Origin: Candidatus Thermoplasmatota archaeon
GTDB lineage: Archaea > Thermoplasmatota > SW-10-69-26 > JACQPN01 > JAJPHT01
Reading direction: 5' to 3'
Assembly: GCA_035540375.1 (NCBI GenBank)
Contig: DATLGO010000083.1
Location: forward strand, 1 to 50,193
Length of the DNA stretch: 50,193 bases
The notes beneath the pieces were generated by a model. It was not told the origin of the DNA. It worked only from the letters and a program-made list of their open reading frames with translations, and did not search any database. Shown here piece by piece: positions 41,767 to 48,958 of the stretch. The translations under genes were made by a program, and so were the position numbers. The stretch's first letter is position 1. Every line of letters begins with the position of its first letter.

Positions 41767-42539
41767 TGGCGGTCAAGCCCCCGACGATCGAGGCGCGCGG
41801 CGTCACCGTGGAGTACGGTCGCGAACGCGCGCTCGAGGACGCGAGCCTCACGATCGCCGCGGGGGAGTTCGTGGGCGTGGTGGGTCCCAACGGCGCGGGC
41901 AAGAGCACGCTCCTGCGCGCGCTCCTGGGACTTGCGCCGATCCGGCGCGGCGAGTCCAAGCTCTTCGGATCGCCCGTCCACGACTTCACGGACTGGAGCC
42001 GCATCGCGTTCGTGCCGCAGAACGCGAGCCAGGTCGATGCGCAGTTTCCCGCGACCGCGCTCGAGATCGCGCTCCTCGGGAGGGTTCCGAAGCGCGGGCT
42101 CTTCCGGCCGCTCACCGCGGGCGACCGCGCGAAGGCGCTCGGCGCGATGCGCGAGGTGGGCGTCGAGAAGCTCGCCGGCCGCCTCGTCGGGACGCTTTCG
42201 GGGGGCGAGCGGCAGCGCGTGCTCCTCGCGAAGGCGCTCGCCTCGGATCCCGACCTCCTCATCATGGACGAGCCGACGACGGGCGTCGATCCCGGCGCGC
42301 GCGCGGAGTTCTACGAGCTGCTCGACCACCTGAACCACGACCACGAGATCACGATCGTCCTCGTGAGCCACGACGCGGAGGCCATCGCCGAGACGGCGCA
42401 CCGCGTCGTCGTCGTGAACCGCCGCATCGTTTTCGACGGGACGCCCGCGGCCTTCCGCGAGGAGGGCGCGCTCTCGGGCGCCTACGGCTTCGACATCCGT
42501 CACGCCCGGACGGGCGTGCATCCCGGAGGCGAAGCCTGA
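41766..42539 (+). CDS. znuC: ABC transporter ATPase of the metal uptake system
   Basis: A 257-aa ATP-binding subunit with Walker A GPNGAGKST (about residues 41-49), Q-loop FVPQNAS (about 84-90), signature LSGGERQR (about 142-149), Walker B LLIMDEP (about 162-168) and switch His in LVSHD (about 199-203). Length and the C-terminal VVNRRIVFDGTP segment fit the ZnuC/MntB subfamily. It overlaps the upstream lipoprotein gene (TGATG) and the downstream permease gene (TGATG), giving a compact three-gene transporter that takes up zinc or manganese. Confidence 0.93.
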   Translation: MAVKPPTIEARGVTVEYGRERALEDASLTIAAGEFVGVVGPNGAGKSTLLRALLGLAPIRRGESKLFGSPVHDFTDWSRIAFVPQNASQVDAQFPATALEIALLGRVPKRGLFRPLTAGDRAKALGAMREVGVEKLAGRLVGTLSGGERQRVLLAKALASDPDLLIMDEPTTGVDPGARAEFYELLDHLNHDHEITIVLVSHDAEAIAETAHRVVVVNRRIVFDGTPAAFREEGALSGAYGFDIRHARTGVHPGGEA

Positions 42540-43363
42540 TGGTCGCGGGCCTCGCGGAGGCGTTCTCGTACGAATTCATGCAGCGCGCGCTCCTTGCGGG
42601 CGCGTTCGTCGCGGTGACCTGCGCGGTGCTCGGCGTCTTCATGCTCCTGCGCGGCCAGGCGCTCCTCTCGGACGGTCTCGCGCACATCAGCTTCGCGGGC
42701 ATCGCGCTCGCCCTCCTCGTCGGTTGGGCGCCGCTCGAGATGGCGCTCGTCGCGGCGGCCCTCGGCGCCGTCGGCATCCAGCTCCTGCGCGAACGGGGCC
42801 TCGCGAAAAGCGACGTCGCGATCGGGCTGTTCTTCACGGGCGGCCTCGCGCTCGGCATCGCGCTCGTGAGCCACGGCCGCGGCATCACGGGCGGCATCTC
42901 GACGTACCTCTTCGGCAGCATCCTCGCCGTGAGCGAGGAGGACGTCCTCGTCGTCCTCGCGCTTGCCGCGGGCGTCATCCTCGTGATCCTCGCGCTCTAC
43001 AAGGAGCTGCTCTACCTCGCCTTCGACGAGGAGGCGGCGCGCGTCGCGGGCCTCCCCGTCCGATCGATGGGGTACCTCTTCAGCATCCTCACCGCGGCCT
43101 CCGTCGTCCTCGCCGCGCGCGTCGTCGGGGTCCTCCTCGTCGGCGCCCTCATCATCGTCCCGGCCGCGACGGGCCTCCGGCTCGCAAAGAGCTTCCGCGC
43201 GGCGCTCGCGCTCTCGATCGCCTTCGGCCTCGCCTCCGTCGCGCTCGGGCTCTGGGCGAGCCTCGCGCTCGACGTCGCGGCGGGCGCCGCCATCGCGCTT
43301 GCGGCCCTCGTCCTCTACACGCTCGCGACGGCGGCGTACGCGGCCACGCGGCGCGCGGCGTGA
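42539..43363 (+). CDS. znuB: ABC-3 family permease of the metal uptake system
   Basis: A 274-aa integral membrane protein with about eight hydrophobic segments. Family blocks such as GQALLSDGLAHISFAGIAL (about residues 38-56), a central LFGSILAVSEED loop (about 122-133) and GVLLVGALIIVPAATGLRLA (about 197-216) match ZnuB/MntC-type permeases. It forms the channel for the preceding ATPase and lipoprotein. A bidirectional hairpin lies beyond its stop. Confidence 0.92.
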   Translation: MVAGLAEAFSYEFMQRALLAGAFVAVTCAVLGVFMLLRGQALLSDGLAHISFAGIALALLVGWAPLEMALVAAALGAVGIQLLRERGLAKSDVAIGLFFTGGLALGIALVSHGRGITGGISTYLFGSILAVSEEDVLVVLALAAGVILVILALYKELLYLAFDEEAARVAGLPVRSMGYLFSILTAASVVLAARVVGVLLVGALIIVPAATGLRLAKSFRAALALSIAFGLASVALGLWASLALDVAAGAAIALAALVLYTLATAAYAATRRAA

Positions 43364-43393
43364 TCGGACGGAAAATCACGAGAAGATGACCGC

Positions 43394-43425
43394 GGAGGGC
43401 CGGGATCGGGGGCTCCCGACCCTCC
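43394..43425. terminator. Hairpin between convergent genes
   Basis: GGAGGG-c-CGGGA (43394-43405) pairs with TCCCG-a-CCCTCC (43414-43425) apart from one internal mismatch. There is no T-run on the plus side. It lies between the permease gene and the convergent gene ending at 43448 and may end both transcripts. Confidence 0.5.
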
Positions 43426-43447
43426 GGGGCGTGTTCGAATCGCTGGC

Positions 43448-44659
43448 CTACTGGAGGTGGAACGGCGCGCCGCTGCCTTCCACGTCGAAGATCCGGTAGT
43501 TGCGGACTGCGGGCTCGGGCGCAGGGCGCGACGAGCCGTACCAGTAGAGGTCCACGAACGCGGTGTCGTGCGCGTGGTCCTTGAGCTTCCCGCCGCCGTT
43601 GTCCGTCGGATTGAACGGGTGCGAGTTGCCCTCCTTGTTGTCGTTGCCGCTCGGACAGTACCATTCCGTCCAGGGCTTCGCGCCGCCGGCCTGCGATTCG
43701 CAGCCGTTGGTGTCGTCGGACGCGTTGCCGTGGAGCTTGCCGCCCTTCACGGTGGTCTTCGCGTAGTTGGGCGTGAAGCCGCTCACGAAGTCCTCCATGT
43801 AGAAGACCAGCTCGGCGTTGTACCGGCGGTAGTTGTGGTACTGGACCTTCGTCGACTTGTCGAAGGTCGAGTTGTAGGCGTCGTAGGCGCACCCGCCGCC
43901 GGGCGTCTCGCCGAAGAGGGCGGGGTTGCCGTCGTAGCAGTACGAGGCGCCGCCGTTGTTTCCGGGGTTGGTGGGCTCGTAGTAGCCCGCGGACGGGTTG
44001 TCGATGAACGGGTTGCAGTTCGAGTTGCCGTCGTCCGCGACGAAGACGGGGCTTCCGCGCAGGTTCGCGACCCACACGAACCACTTGTTCGTGTACTGCT
44101 CCGGCGGGGGCAGGTTGCGGTCGGTGAAGAACTTCTCGAGGTCTTCGCCGCGACCCTGGTAGTTGGGGTTGCGCTCGGCGACCTTGCGGTACTTGTCGAC
44201 GATGAACGTGTGGTCGTTCGGGTCCGTGACGTAGTAGGACTCGATGTACTCCGTGCGCTTCGCGGCCGCCCCGGGCGACGGGTGGCCCGCCTGCACCGCG
44301 GCGACGGCGCCGCCGCAGGGGTAGCGGACGCAGCCGTACTGCGTGTTGTTCATCTTGTAGCCGCATTCGACGAGACCGGAGTTCGTCGTGTTGAGCGTCG
44401 CCTGGACCTGGTCCGGGCGGAGCAGGTACTGGTCGTTGAACCAGAGCTTGCCCTGCGCCATCACGATCTCGCGCGCGAGGACGGTGACACCGGTGATGTT
44501 CCGGTTCACGACGGCCTGCATCACCGTGTACACGTTGTGGCCTTCGACGACCTGCTCGGTCTGAACGCCCAGCTCGCTGTAGACCTGTGCGAACGCGAGC
44601 CCAGGGGCCATGATCACAAGACCGATCACGGCGACAGTCATGATTCCGCGGCGCGACAC
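43448..44659 (-). CDS. Secreted protein B, paralogue of the protein at 37-1320
   Basis: A 403-aa exported protein with signal peptide VSRRGIMTVAVIGLVIMA ending near LAFAQ. It shares EGHN, NITGVTVL, KLWFNDQYL, RYPCGG, DPNDHTF-VDKY, HNYRRYNAE, SHPFNP and HDTA blocks with protein A, about 42 kb away on the same strand. The frame is open to an ATG at 44713, but a TATA box (44705-44698) lies downstream of that ATG. The start is therefore the GTG at 44659 (or the adjacent TTG at 44662) behind GGGAGG (44674-44669). Alignment of VSRR with MERR of protein A supports this. Function unknown. Confidence 0.88.
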   Translation of the reverse strand: MSRRGIMTVAVIGLVIMAPGLAFAQVYSELGVQTEQVVEGHNVYTVMQAVVNRNITGVTVLAREIVMAQGKLWFNDQYLLRPDQVQATLNTTNSGLVECGYKMNNTQYGCVRYPCGGAVAAVQAGHPSPGAAAKRTEYIESYYVTDPNDHTFIVDKYRKVAERNPNYQGRGEDLEKFFTDRNLPPPEQYTNKWFVWVANLRGSPVFVADDGNSNCNPFIDNPSAGYYEPTNPGNNGGASYCYDGNPALFGETPGGGCAYDAYNSTFDKSTKVQYHNYRRYNAELVFYMEDFVSGFTPNYAKTTVKGGKLHGNASDDTNGCESQAGGAKPWTEWYCPSGNDNKEGNSHPFNPTDNGGGKLKDHAHDTAFVDLYWYGSSRPAPEPAVRNYRIFDVEGSGAPFHLQ

Positions 44660-44697
44660 CAACTCGGGCCTCCCGGGACGGCATGACCCCTGTGGCG

Positions 44698-44705
44698 GTA
44701 TATCC
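44698..44705 (-). promoter_or_regulatory. TATA box of secreted protein B gene
   Basis: On the minus strand GGATATAC (44705-44698) lies about 40 nt before the chosen GTG. The hexamer ATATAC predicts a transcript start near 44674, just at the Shine-Dalgarno. Protein A has no equivalent box. Confidence 0.6.
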
Positions 44706-44772
44706 TCCGCCATGTCACCCCGGTGAGGGACAAGAGGCCGCCCGGAGCGGCCGCCGGAGCGAAGCCGCCCGG

Positions 44773-44778
44773 TTTATC
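44773..44778 (+). promoter_or_regulatory. TATA-like box of the archease gene
   Basis: TTTATC begins 29 nt before the ATG at 44802, in the same geometry as the other leaderless genes here. Confidence 0.6.
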
Positions 44779-44801
44779 TCCGGGACCTCCGCTCCCCCCG
44801 C

Positions 44802-45218
44802 ATGGCCCGCGGATTCGAGCACGTCGACCATACCGCGGACCTCGCGATCCACGCCTGGGGCGCGACCCTGGGCGAGGCCTTCGAGGAGGCCGCGCGCGGC
44901 CTCTTCGCCTACATGACCGAGATGGAGACGGCGCGGCCCGTCGGCGCCTTCCGCTTCGTTCTCGCCGAAACGACGCCCGAGCGGCTCCTCCACGCCTGGC
45001 TCGAGACGCTCCTCTTCCACCATCAGCGGGACCTCCTCGTCTTCTCGCGGTTCCGCTGCGACGTCGCGCCCGACGGGTTGAGCCTCGAGGGCGTCGCCGA
45101 GGGCGAGGCCTACGCGGCCGAACGGCATGGCCCCATCCACGAGGTGAAGGCGGTGACCTACCACGACATGCGCATCGTCGCGTCGCCGCCGCGCGTGGAA
45201 GTCGTCGTGGACATCTAG
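44802..45218 (+). CDS. Archease, RtcB activator
   Basis: A 138-aa cytoplasmic protein. The N-terminal FEHVDHTADLAIHAWG (residues 5-20) is the archease hallmark, with the conserved acidic residues and HTAD. The C-terminal EVKAVTYHDMRI segment (about 115-126) and the terminal acidic VVVDI are also typical. Archease helps RtcB turn over as a multiple-turnover RNA ligase and guanylate its active-site His. The rtcB gene lies 1.2 kb downstream on the same strand but with its own promoter. The stop shares a CTAG with the stop of the convergent small gene. Confidence 0.93.
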   Translation: MARGFEHVDHTADLAIHAWGATLGEAFEEAARGLFAYMTEMETARPVGAFRFVLAETTPERLLHAWLETLLFHHQRDLLVFSRFRCDVAPDGLSLEGVAEGEAYAAERHGPIHEVKAVTYHDMRIVASPPRVEVVVDI

Positions 45219-45493
45219 CGGAGCCAGCGGCCGCGGCCGCGCGGGCTCATCTCGAAGCCGCCCGCGACCGGGTTCAGGTCGCCCTCGTCCTCGAGGTGCG
45301 ACTGGACCCACTTTGTGGCCTCGCGGACCTTCGTCGCGCTGACGCCGCCGCCCCCGCGCTCGACCGCCGTGAGGGCGGCGCGCTCCATCTCCTTGAGCGT
45401 GACGGGACGGCTGGACTTGAGGAGCTCCTCGACGATGGCGTCCCGGATATCGTGCAGGAGCCCCTCGTCGATGCCCGTGGGTTTCGGGGGCAT
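45215..45493 (-). CDS. Small basic protein, possible winged-helix
   Basis: A 92-aa protein without signal peptide or Cys. It appears helical at the N-terminus (GLLHDIRDAIVEELLKS) and has a VTLKEMERAALTAVER ... SATKVREATKWVQSHL pattern suggestive of a helix-turn-helix. A short Gly/Arg tail follows (SPRGRGRWLR). It converges on archease with a 4-bp CTAG shared by both stops. Family not recognised. The proximity to archease and RtcB could mean an RNA-related role, but this is only context. Confidence 0.7.
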   Translation of the reverse strand: MPPKPTGIDEGLLHDIRDAIVEELLKSSRPVTLKEMERAALTAVERGGGGVSATKVREATKWVQSHLEDEGDLNPVAGGFEMSPRGRGRWLR

Positions 45494-45562
45494 GGAAAAA
45501 GTGCCGTGGCGGGCAGACGTTTGCCCCTATATGGCCCCACCGGTGCTGCGACGCGGTCGATT

Positions 45563-45581
45563 TTTACGCGGTCCCGCCAAT
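45563..45581 (+). promoter_or_regulatory. Degenerate copy 7 of the 19-bp surface-gene element
   Basis: Reads TTTACG-CGGTC-CCGCCAAT, three mismatches to consensus with the 5-bp spacer kept. It is followed by a TATA-like GATATG (45585-45590). The next convincing start is the GTG at 45776, so a leader of about 160 nt is implied. The TATA match raises confidence despite the degeneracy. Confidence 0.5.
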
Positions 45582-45775
45582 ACGGATATGATTTCGCGAG
45601 GCCCATGCCGCGCGCGGGCCGGTCGCTTCGACCTCCGTTCCGCGATCGTCCCCGGGGCCCTCGCTGCGCTTCTTGCGGGGGACCCTCCCTTTCCCATGGG
45701 CGCTCGACCCCGCCGGATCGCCGAGCGCTAAGCTTTTCATGGTCCTTCGTCCATGGTGGACCGAGGAGGAAGACC

Positions 45776-46345
45776 GTGGGAACGCTCTTCGATCATCTGT
45801 CGGCCCTCTTCGCGGCGCCCCAGCCCGTGCCCGTCGAGGACCTGCGGACGTCCCTCACGAGAAGCCTCCCCCGCCGCGCCATCCTCGAGGTCGTGGAGCG
45901 CTCGCCGGGGATCCCGCTCGGCGTGCTCATCACGCGGCTCCCGTATGGTTCGGGAACCGTCTATCATCATCTTCAGGTCCTTGAGCGCGCGGGCCTCGTC
46001 ACGACGATGGCGTCCGGCCGTCGGCGCCTCATCTATCCTACGGCTCCCTCCGCGACGGCCCCGCCGGACACGCGGCATCTCGTCCTGCTCAGCACGCCCA
46101 CGGCGAGGAGGATCGCCCGCGTGATCGTCGACCGCCCCGGCTGCTCGATCGGGGAGATCTTCCTGAGGACGGGCGCGTCCCCGCGGATGGTGTACTACAA
46201 CCTGAAGCAGCTCACCGCCGCGGGCCTCGTCTCCTCGGCGTCGGCGACGCGCTACAAGCAGCTTACGGCGTCCCCGGCCCTCCCCATCATCCTGGCCCGC
46301 GCCGAACGGATGGTCGCGGAAGCGGACCGGGGCGCGCGGACCTGA
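45776..46345 (+). CDS. Dual winged-helix transcriptional regulator
   Basis: A 189-aa protein with two tandem winged-helix domains. The first (residues about 30-95) contains RRAILEVVERSPGIPLGVLI and GTVYHHLQVLERAGLV. The second (about 105-170) contains RRIARVIVDRPGCSIGEIF and RMVYYNLKQLTAAGLV. This layout is common in archaeal ArsR/MarR-like regulators that bind long asymmetric sites. The start is GTG at 45776 with GGAGGAAG just upstream. Two promoters are possible: a nearby TAAGCTTTT (about 45729) and the element at 45563. It carries no sensor domain or metal-binding Cys cluster, so its signal is unknown. Confidence 0.85.
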   Translation: MGTLFDHLSALFAAPQPVPVEDLRTSLTRSLPRRAILEVVERSPGIPLGVLITRLPYGSGTVYHHLQVLERAGLVTTMASGRRRLIYPTAPSATAPPDTRHLVLLSTPTARRIARVIVDRPGCSIGEIFLRTGASPRMVYYNLKQLTAAGLVSSASATRYKQLTASPALPIILARAERMVAEADRGART

Positions 46346-46354
46346 GCCCAAATC

Positions 46355-46360
46355 CTTAAT
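46355..46360 (+). promoter_or_regulatory. TATA-like box of rtcB
   Basis: CTTAAT begins 30 nt before the ATG at 46385, again the leaderless geometry. Confidence 0.55.
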
Positions 46361-46384
46361 CCCGAAGCCCCCGTCTCGGCCTCG

Positions 46385-47839
46385 ATGCCCTGGACCGGCA
46401 AGCTCGAGCGGATCGACCCCTGGCGCCTGCGGATCCCCGTGGGCGAGAAGCCCGGCATGCGCGTCCCGGGCAAGATCTTCGCGAGCGAAGCCATGATTTC
46501 GGACCTTGCGTCCGACAACGCCGTCGAGCAGGTCGCGAACGTCGCGACGCTTCCCGGCATCGTCGGCGAAAGCCTCGCGATGCCCGACATCCACTGGGGC
46601 TACGGCTTTCCGATCGGCGGCGTCGCGGCGTTCGACGCCGAGGAGGGCGTGCTCTCCCCGGGCGGCGTCGGCTTCGACATCAACTGCGGCGTCCGCCTCA
46701 TCCGCACCGACCTCACGGAGCGCGAGGTCCGCCCGCGCCTCCGCGAGCTCGTCGACACGCTCTTCCGCCTCGTGCCATCGGGCGTGGGCTCCAAGGCGCG
46801 CGTGCGCCTCTCGAAAGGCGACACGCGCGACGTCTTCATGGAAGGCGCCGCGTGGGCGATCGGCCAGGGCTACGGCTGGAAGGACGACCTCGAGCACATC
46901 GAGCACCGCGGCACAATGCCCGGCGCGAACCCCGACAAGGTCTCCGACAAGGCCGTCGAGCGCGGCGCGCCGCAGGTGGGAAGCCTCGGCGGCGGGAACC
47001 ATTTCCTCGAGATCCAGCGCGTCGACCAGATCTTCGACGAGGCGACCGCGCGCGCGTACGGCCTCACCGAGCCCGGCCAGGTGTGCGTCATGATCCACTG
47101 CGGCTCGCGCGGCGCGGGCCACCAGATCTGCACCGACTACCTCGACAGGATGGAGCGCGCCGCCGAGCGCTACCGCATCGCGCTCGTCGATCGCCAGCTC
47201 GCGGCGACGCCCGCGAACTCGCGTGAAGGCGAGGACTACTACGCGGCCATGTGCGCGGGCGCGAACTTCGCGTGGACGAACCGCCAGCTCATCACGCACT
47301 GGGTGCGCGAGGGCTTCCACGCGGTTTTCCAGCGCGACCCCGAGGCGATGGGCATGCGCCTCGTGTACGACGTCTCGCACAACATCGCGAAGCTCGAGGA
47401 GCACGAGGTCGACGGGCGCCGCCGCAAGGTGTACGTGCACCGCAAGGGCGCGACGCGCGCGTTCGCGCCGGGCCATCCCGACGTTCCCCCGCTCTACCGC
47501 GCGGTCGGGCAGCCGGTGCTCGTCCCCGGCGACATGGGCACGTCGAGCTACGTGCTCGCGGGAACGGACCAGGCGATGCGGGAAAGCTTCGGAAGCGCCT
47601 GCCACGGCGCGGGCCGCGTGAAGTCGCGCACGGCCGCCGCGAAGGCGTGGCGCGGGGAGGACGTGATCCGGGGGCTCGAGGCGCGCGGCATCATCGTGAA
47701 AGCGGCGAGCGCGCGCGTCGCGGCCGAGGAGGCACCGGACGCCTACAAGAACGTGAGCGACGTCGTCGACGTCTGCCACGGCGCGGGCATCGGGCGCAAG
47801 GTCGCGCGCATGGCGCCGATCGGCTGCGTCAAGGGATGA
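46385..47839 (+). CDS. rtcB: tRNA-splicing/RNA-repair ligase RtcB
   Basis: A 484-aa cytoplasmic RNA ligase that joins 2',3'-cyclic phosphate (or 3'-phosphate) and 5'-hydroxyl ends using GTP and Mn2+; it acts in archaeal tRNA splicing. Metal-site residues are present: Cys in GFDINCGVRL (about residue 101), His in GGGNHFLE (about 206), His in MIHCGSRG (about 237) and His in YDVSHNIAK (about 332). The guanylated His lies in ACHGAGR (about 407). The C-terminus ends IGCVKG as usual. Length is normal and there is no intein. It has its own leaderless promoter downstream of the winged-helix gene. Confidence 0.97.
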   Translation: MPWTGKLERIDPWRLRIPVGEKPGMRVPGKIFASEAMISDLASDNAVEQVANVATLPGIVGESLAMPDIHWGYGFPIGGVAAFDAEEGVLSPGGVGFDINCGVRLIRTDLTEREVRPRLRELVDTLFRLVPSGVGSKARVRLSKGDTRDVFMEGAAWAIGQGYGWKDDLEHIEHRGTMPGANPDKVSDKAVERGAPQVGSLGGGNHFLEIQRVDQIFDEATARAYGLTEPGQVCVMIHCGSRGAGHQICTDYLDRMERAAERYRIALVDRQLAATPANSREGEDYYAAMCAGANFAWTNRQLITHWVREGFHAVFQRDPEAMGMRLVYDVSHNIAKLEEHEVDGRRRKVYVHRKGATRAFAPGHPDVPPLYRAVGQPVLVPGDMGTSSYVLAGTDQAMRESFGSACHGAGRVKSRTAAAKAWRGEDVIRGLEARGIIVKAASARVAAEEAPDAYKNVSDVVDVCHGAGIGRKVARMAPIGCVKG

Positions 47840-47847
47840 GATGACGG

Positions 47848-47882
47848 CCCGCCGATCCGCCGGAGAGACGCGGATCGGCGGG
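47848..47882. terminator. Strong hairpin between convergent genes
   Basis: A perfect 13-bp stem CCCGCCGATCCGC (47848-47860) / GCGGATCGGCGGG (47870-47882) with a 9-nt loop lies 8 bp after the rtcB stop. No T-run follows on either side. It lies between rtcB and the convergent gene ending at 47938. Confidence 0.6.
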
Positions 47883-47937
47883 GCCGTGGGGTGACCGGAC
47901 CCGCCGGTGTGTCGCGGGCGACGGGTCGTGTTCAGGC

Positions 47938-48363
47938 TCAGGGGCGGCGCGAGACGAGGATCGCGACAAGGCCGATGGCCGCCGCGACCGCCGCGAGGGC
48001 GACGCCGGGGACCGCGAGGTCCTGGCTGCGGACGTCCTTCTTGGCCGACGTCGTGTCGACCTCCTGATCGTTCTTCGGGCCCGAGCCGTCGAGGTACTGC
48101 ACGTCGCCGCGGCAGGCGTACTCCGCGCTTCCGTCCATGCACGAGCCCTCGCCGCGGGTGAGGTTGTCGCCCGAGGAGGAGTCGTCGACGGGCTTGCTGC
48201 ATTCGATGCACTCTTCGTCGCCGTACGGCTGCGGCTCCTCGGAACCGGCGGAGGTCGTACAGAACCGGTCGGGCGGACAGTCGGGCTTGCCTTCGTAATA
48301 CTCCGCCGCCGCGAGGGGGGCCATCGTCAGCAGGCTCACGAGCGCGAGGATGAGGGTGCGCAT
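47938..48363 (-). CDS. Small Cys-rich membrane-anchored exoprotein
   Basis: A 141-aa protein with signal peptide MRTLILALVSLLTMAPLAA (cleavage near AEYY at about 20). A short acidic, Cys-rich ectodomain has seven Cys (DCPPDRFC, ECIECSK, SCMDGS, YACRG). A C-terminal membrane segment begins VPGVALAAVAAAIGLVAIL and ends SRRP. The layout (outer domain, VPG, hydrophobic helix, short basic tail) matches the larger surface proteins in the window. The frame is open a further 87 nt upstream, but the ATG at 48363 directly precedes the signal peptide. Function unknown. Confidence 0.82.
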   Translation of the reverse strand: MRTLILALVSLLTMAPLAAAEYYEGKPDCPPDRFCTTSAGSEEPQPYGDEECIECSKPVDDSSSGDNLTRGEGSCMDGSAEYACRGDVQYLDGSGPKNDQEVDTTSAKKDVRSQDLAVPGVALAAVAAAIGLVAILVSRRP

Positions 48364-48464
48364 GGTCTTCGACCCAAGGAGGTCGGCCCAGGACTTCTGG
48401 CCTCGGAATTGGGCGGGGCGCGGCCCAACGGGCCGTTCCCTGACCGACACGACACCTGAACGTG

Positions 48465-48470
48465 TTTATG
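48465..48470 (+). promoter_or_regulatory. TATA-like box of the small CARDB gene
   Basis: TTTATG begins 29 nt before the ATG at 48494. This favours that start over the in-frame ATG at 48479. Confidence 0.6.
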
Positions 48471-48493
48471 CCGGCAGGATGCTGGGGCCGGCC

Positions 48494-48958
48494 ATGCGCG
48501 CCGTCCTCGCCGCCGCCGTCCTTCTCGTCGCGATGATCCCCGCCGCGGGCGCGACCGCCGAGCCGAAGCTGCCCGATCTCACGATCTCCGACATCGCCTA
48601 CCGCTGGATCCTCACGAAGCGCGAGCCCTACGAGCCCGACCCGCTGAACCAGGCCACGCTCGCCCCCGCGACGAACCGCGTCGAGGTGAACCTCACCGTG
48701 ACGAACCTCGGCAACGCGAATGCGACCGACGTGCGCGTCCTCATCGTCTTCGGCGTGGGCGTGACGCTCAGCGCCAATCCGAACATCGGCACCGTCCTTG
48801 CGGGGCAAAGCGTCCAGGCGACCGTCGTGGTGAGCGTCCCCGCGCCGCAATACTGCTTCAAGGTGGACGGCCACAACACGATCGCGGAATCGAACGAGGC
48901 GAACAACGACGGCGGCTGCCACCTCATCGAGGGCGCCGACCTCGTCGGGTTCGCGTGA
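48494..48958 (+). CDS. Small secreted CARDB-domain protein
   Basis: A 154-aa exported protein: signal peptide MRAVLAAAVLLVAMIPAAG (cleavage near ATAEP at about 23), then a single CARDB-type domain. It shows LPDLTISDI at the start, VEVNLTVTNLGNANATDVRV in the middle, VLAGQSVQATVVVSV, and the closing ESNEANNDGG typical of CARDB. No anchor is seen. It is leaderless from the TATA box at 48465. Two Cys (CFKVDG, GGCHLI) may form a disulfide. Probably binds to or stabilises other surface components. Confidence 0.88.
   Translation: MRAVLAAAVLLVAMIPAAGATAEPKLPDLTISDIAYRWILTKREPYEPDPLNQATLAPATNRVEVNLTVTNLGNANATDVRVLIVFGVGVTLSANPNIGTVLAGQSVQATVVVSVPAPQYCFKVDGHNTIAESNEANNDGGCHLIEGADLVGFA

Noticed and set aside
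43426-43445. TTCGAAT sequence resembling a tRNA T-loop
   Set aside because: The flanking bases do not form a T stem, and no acceptor or anticodon arm is present.
44660-44713. An upstream ATG (44713) for secreted protein B
   Set aside because: The TATA box lies downstream of it, so it would not be transcribed from this promoter. The GTG at 44659 has the ribosome site and aligns with the paralogue.
45597-45731. A short plus-strand frame between the 45563 element and the regulator
   Set aside because: It has no ribosome site, no domain or signal pattern, and the predicted transcript start lies after its ATG.
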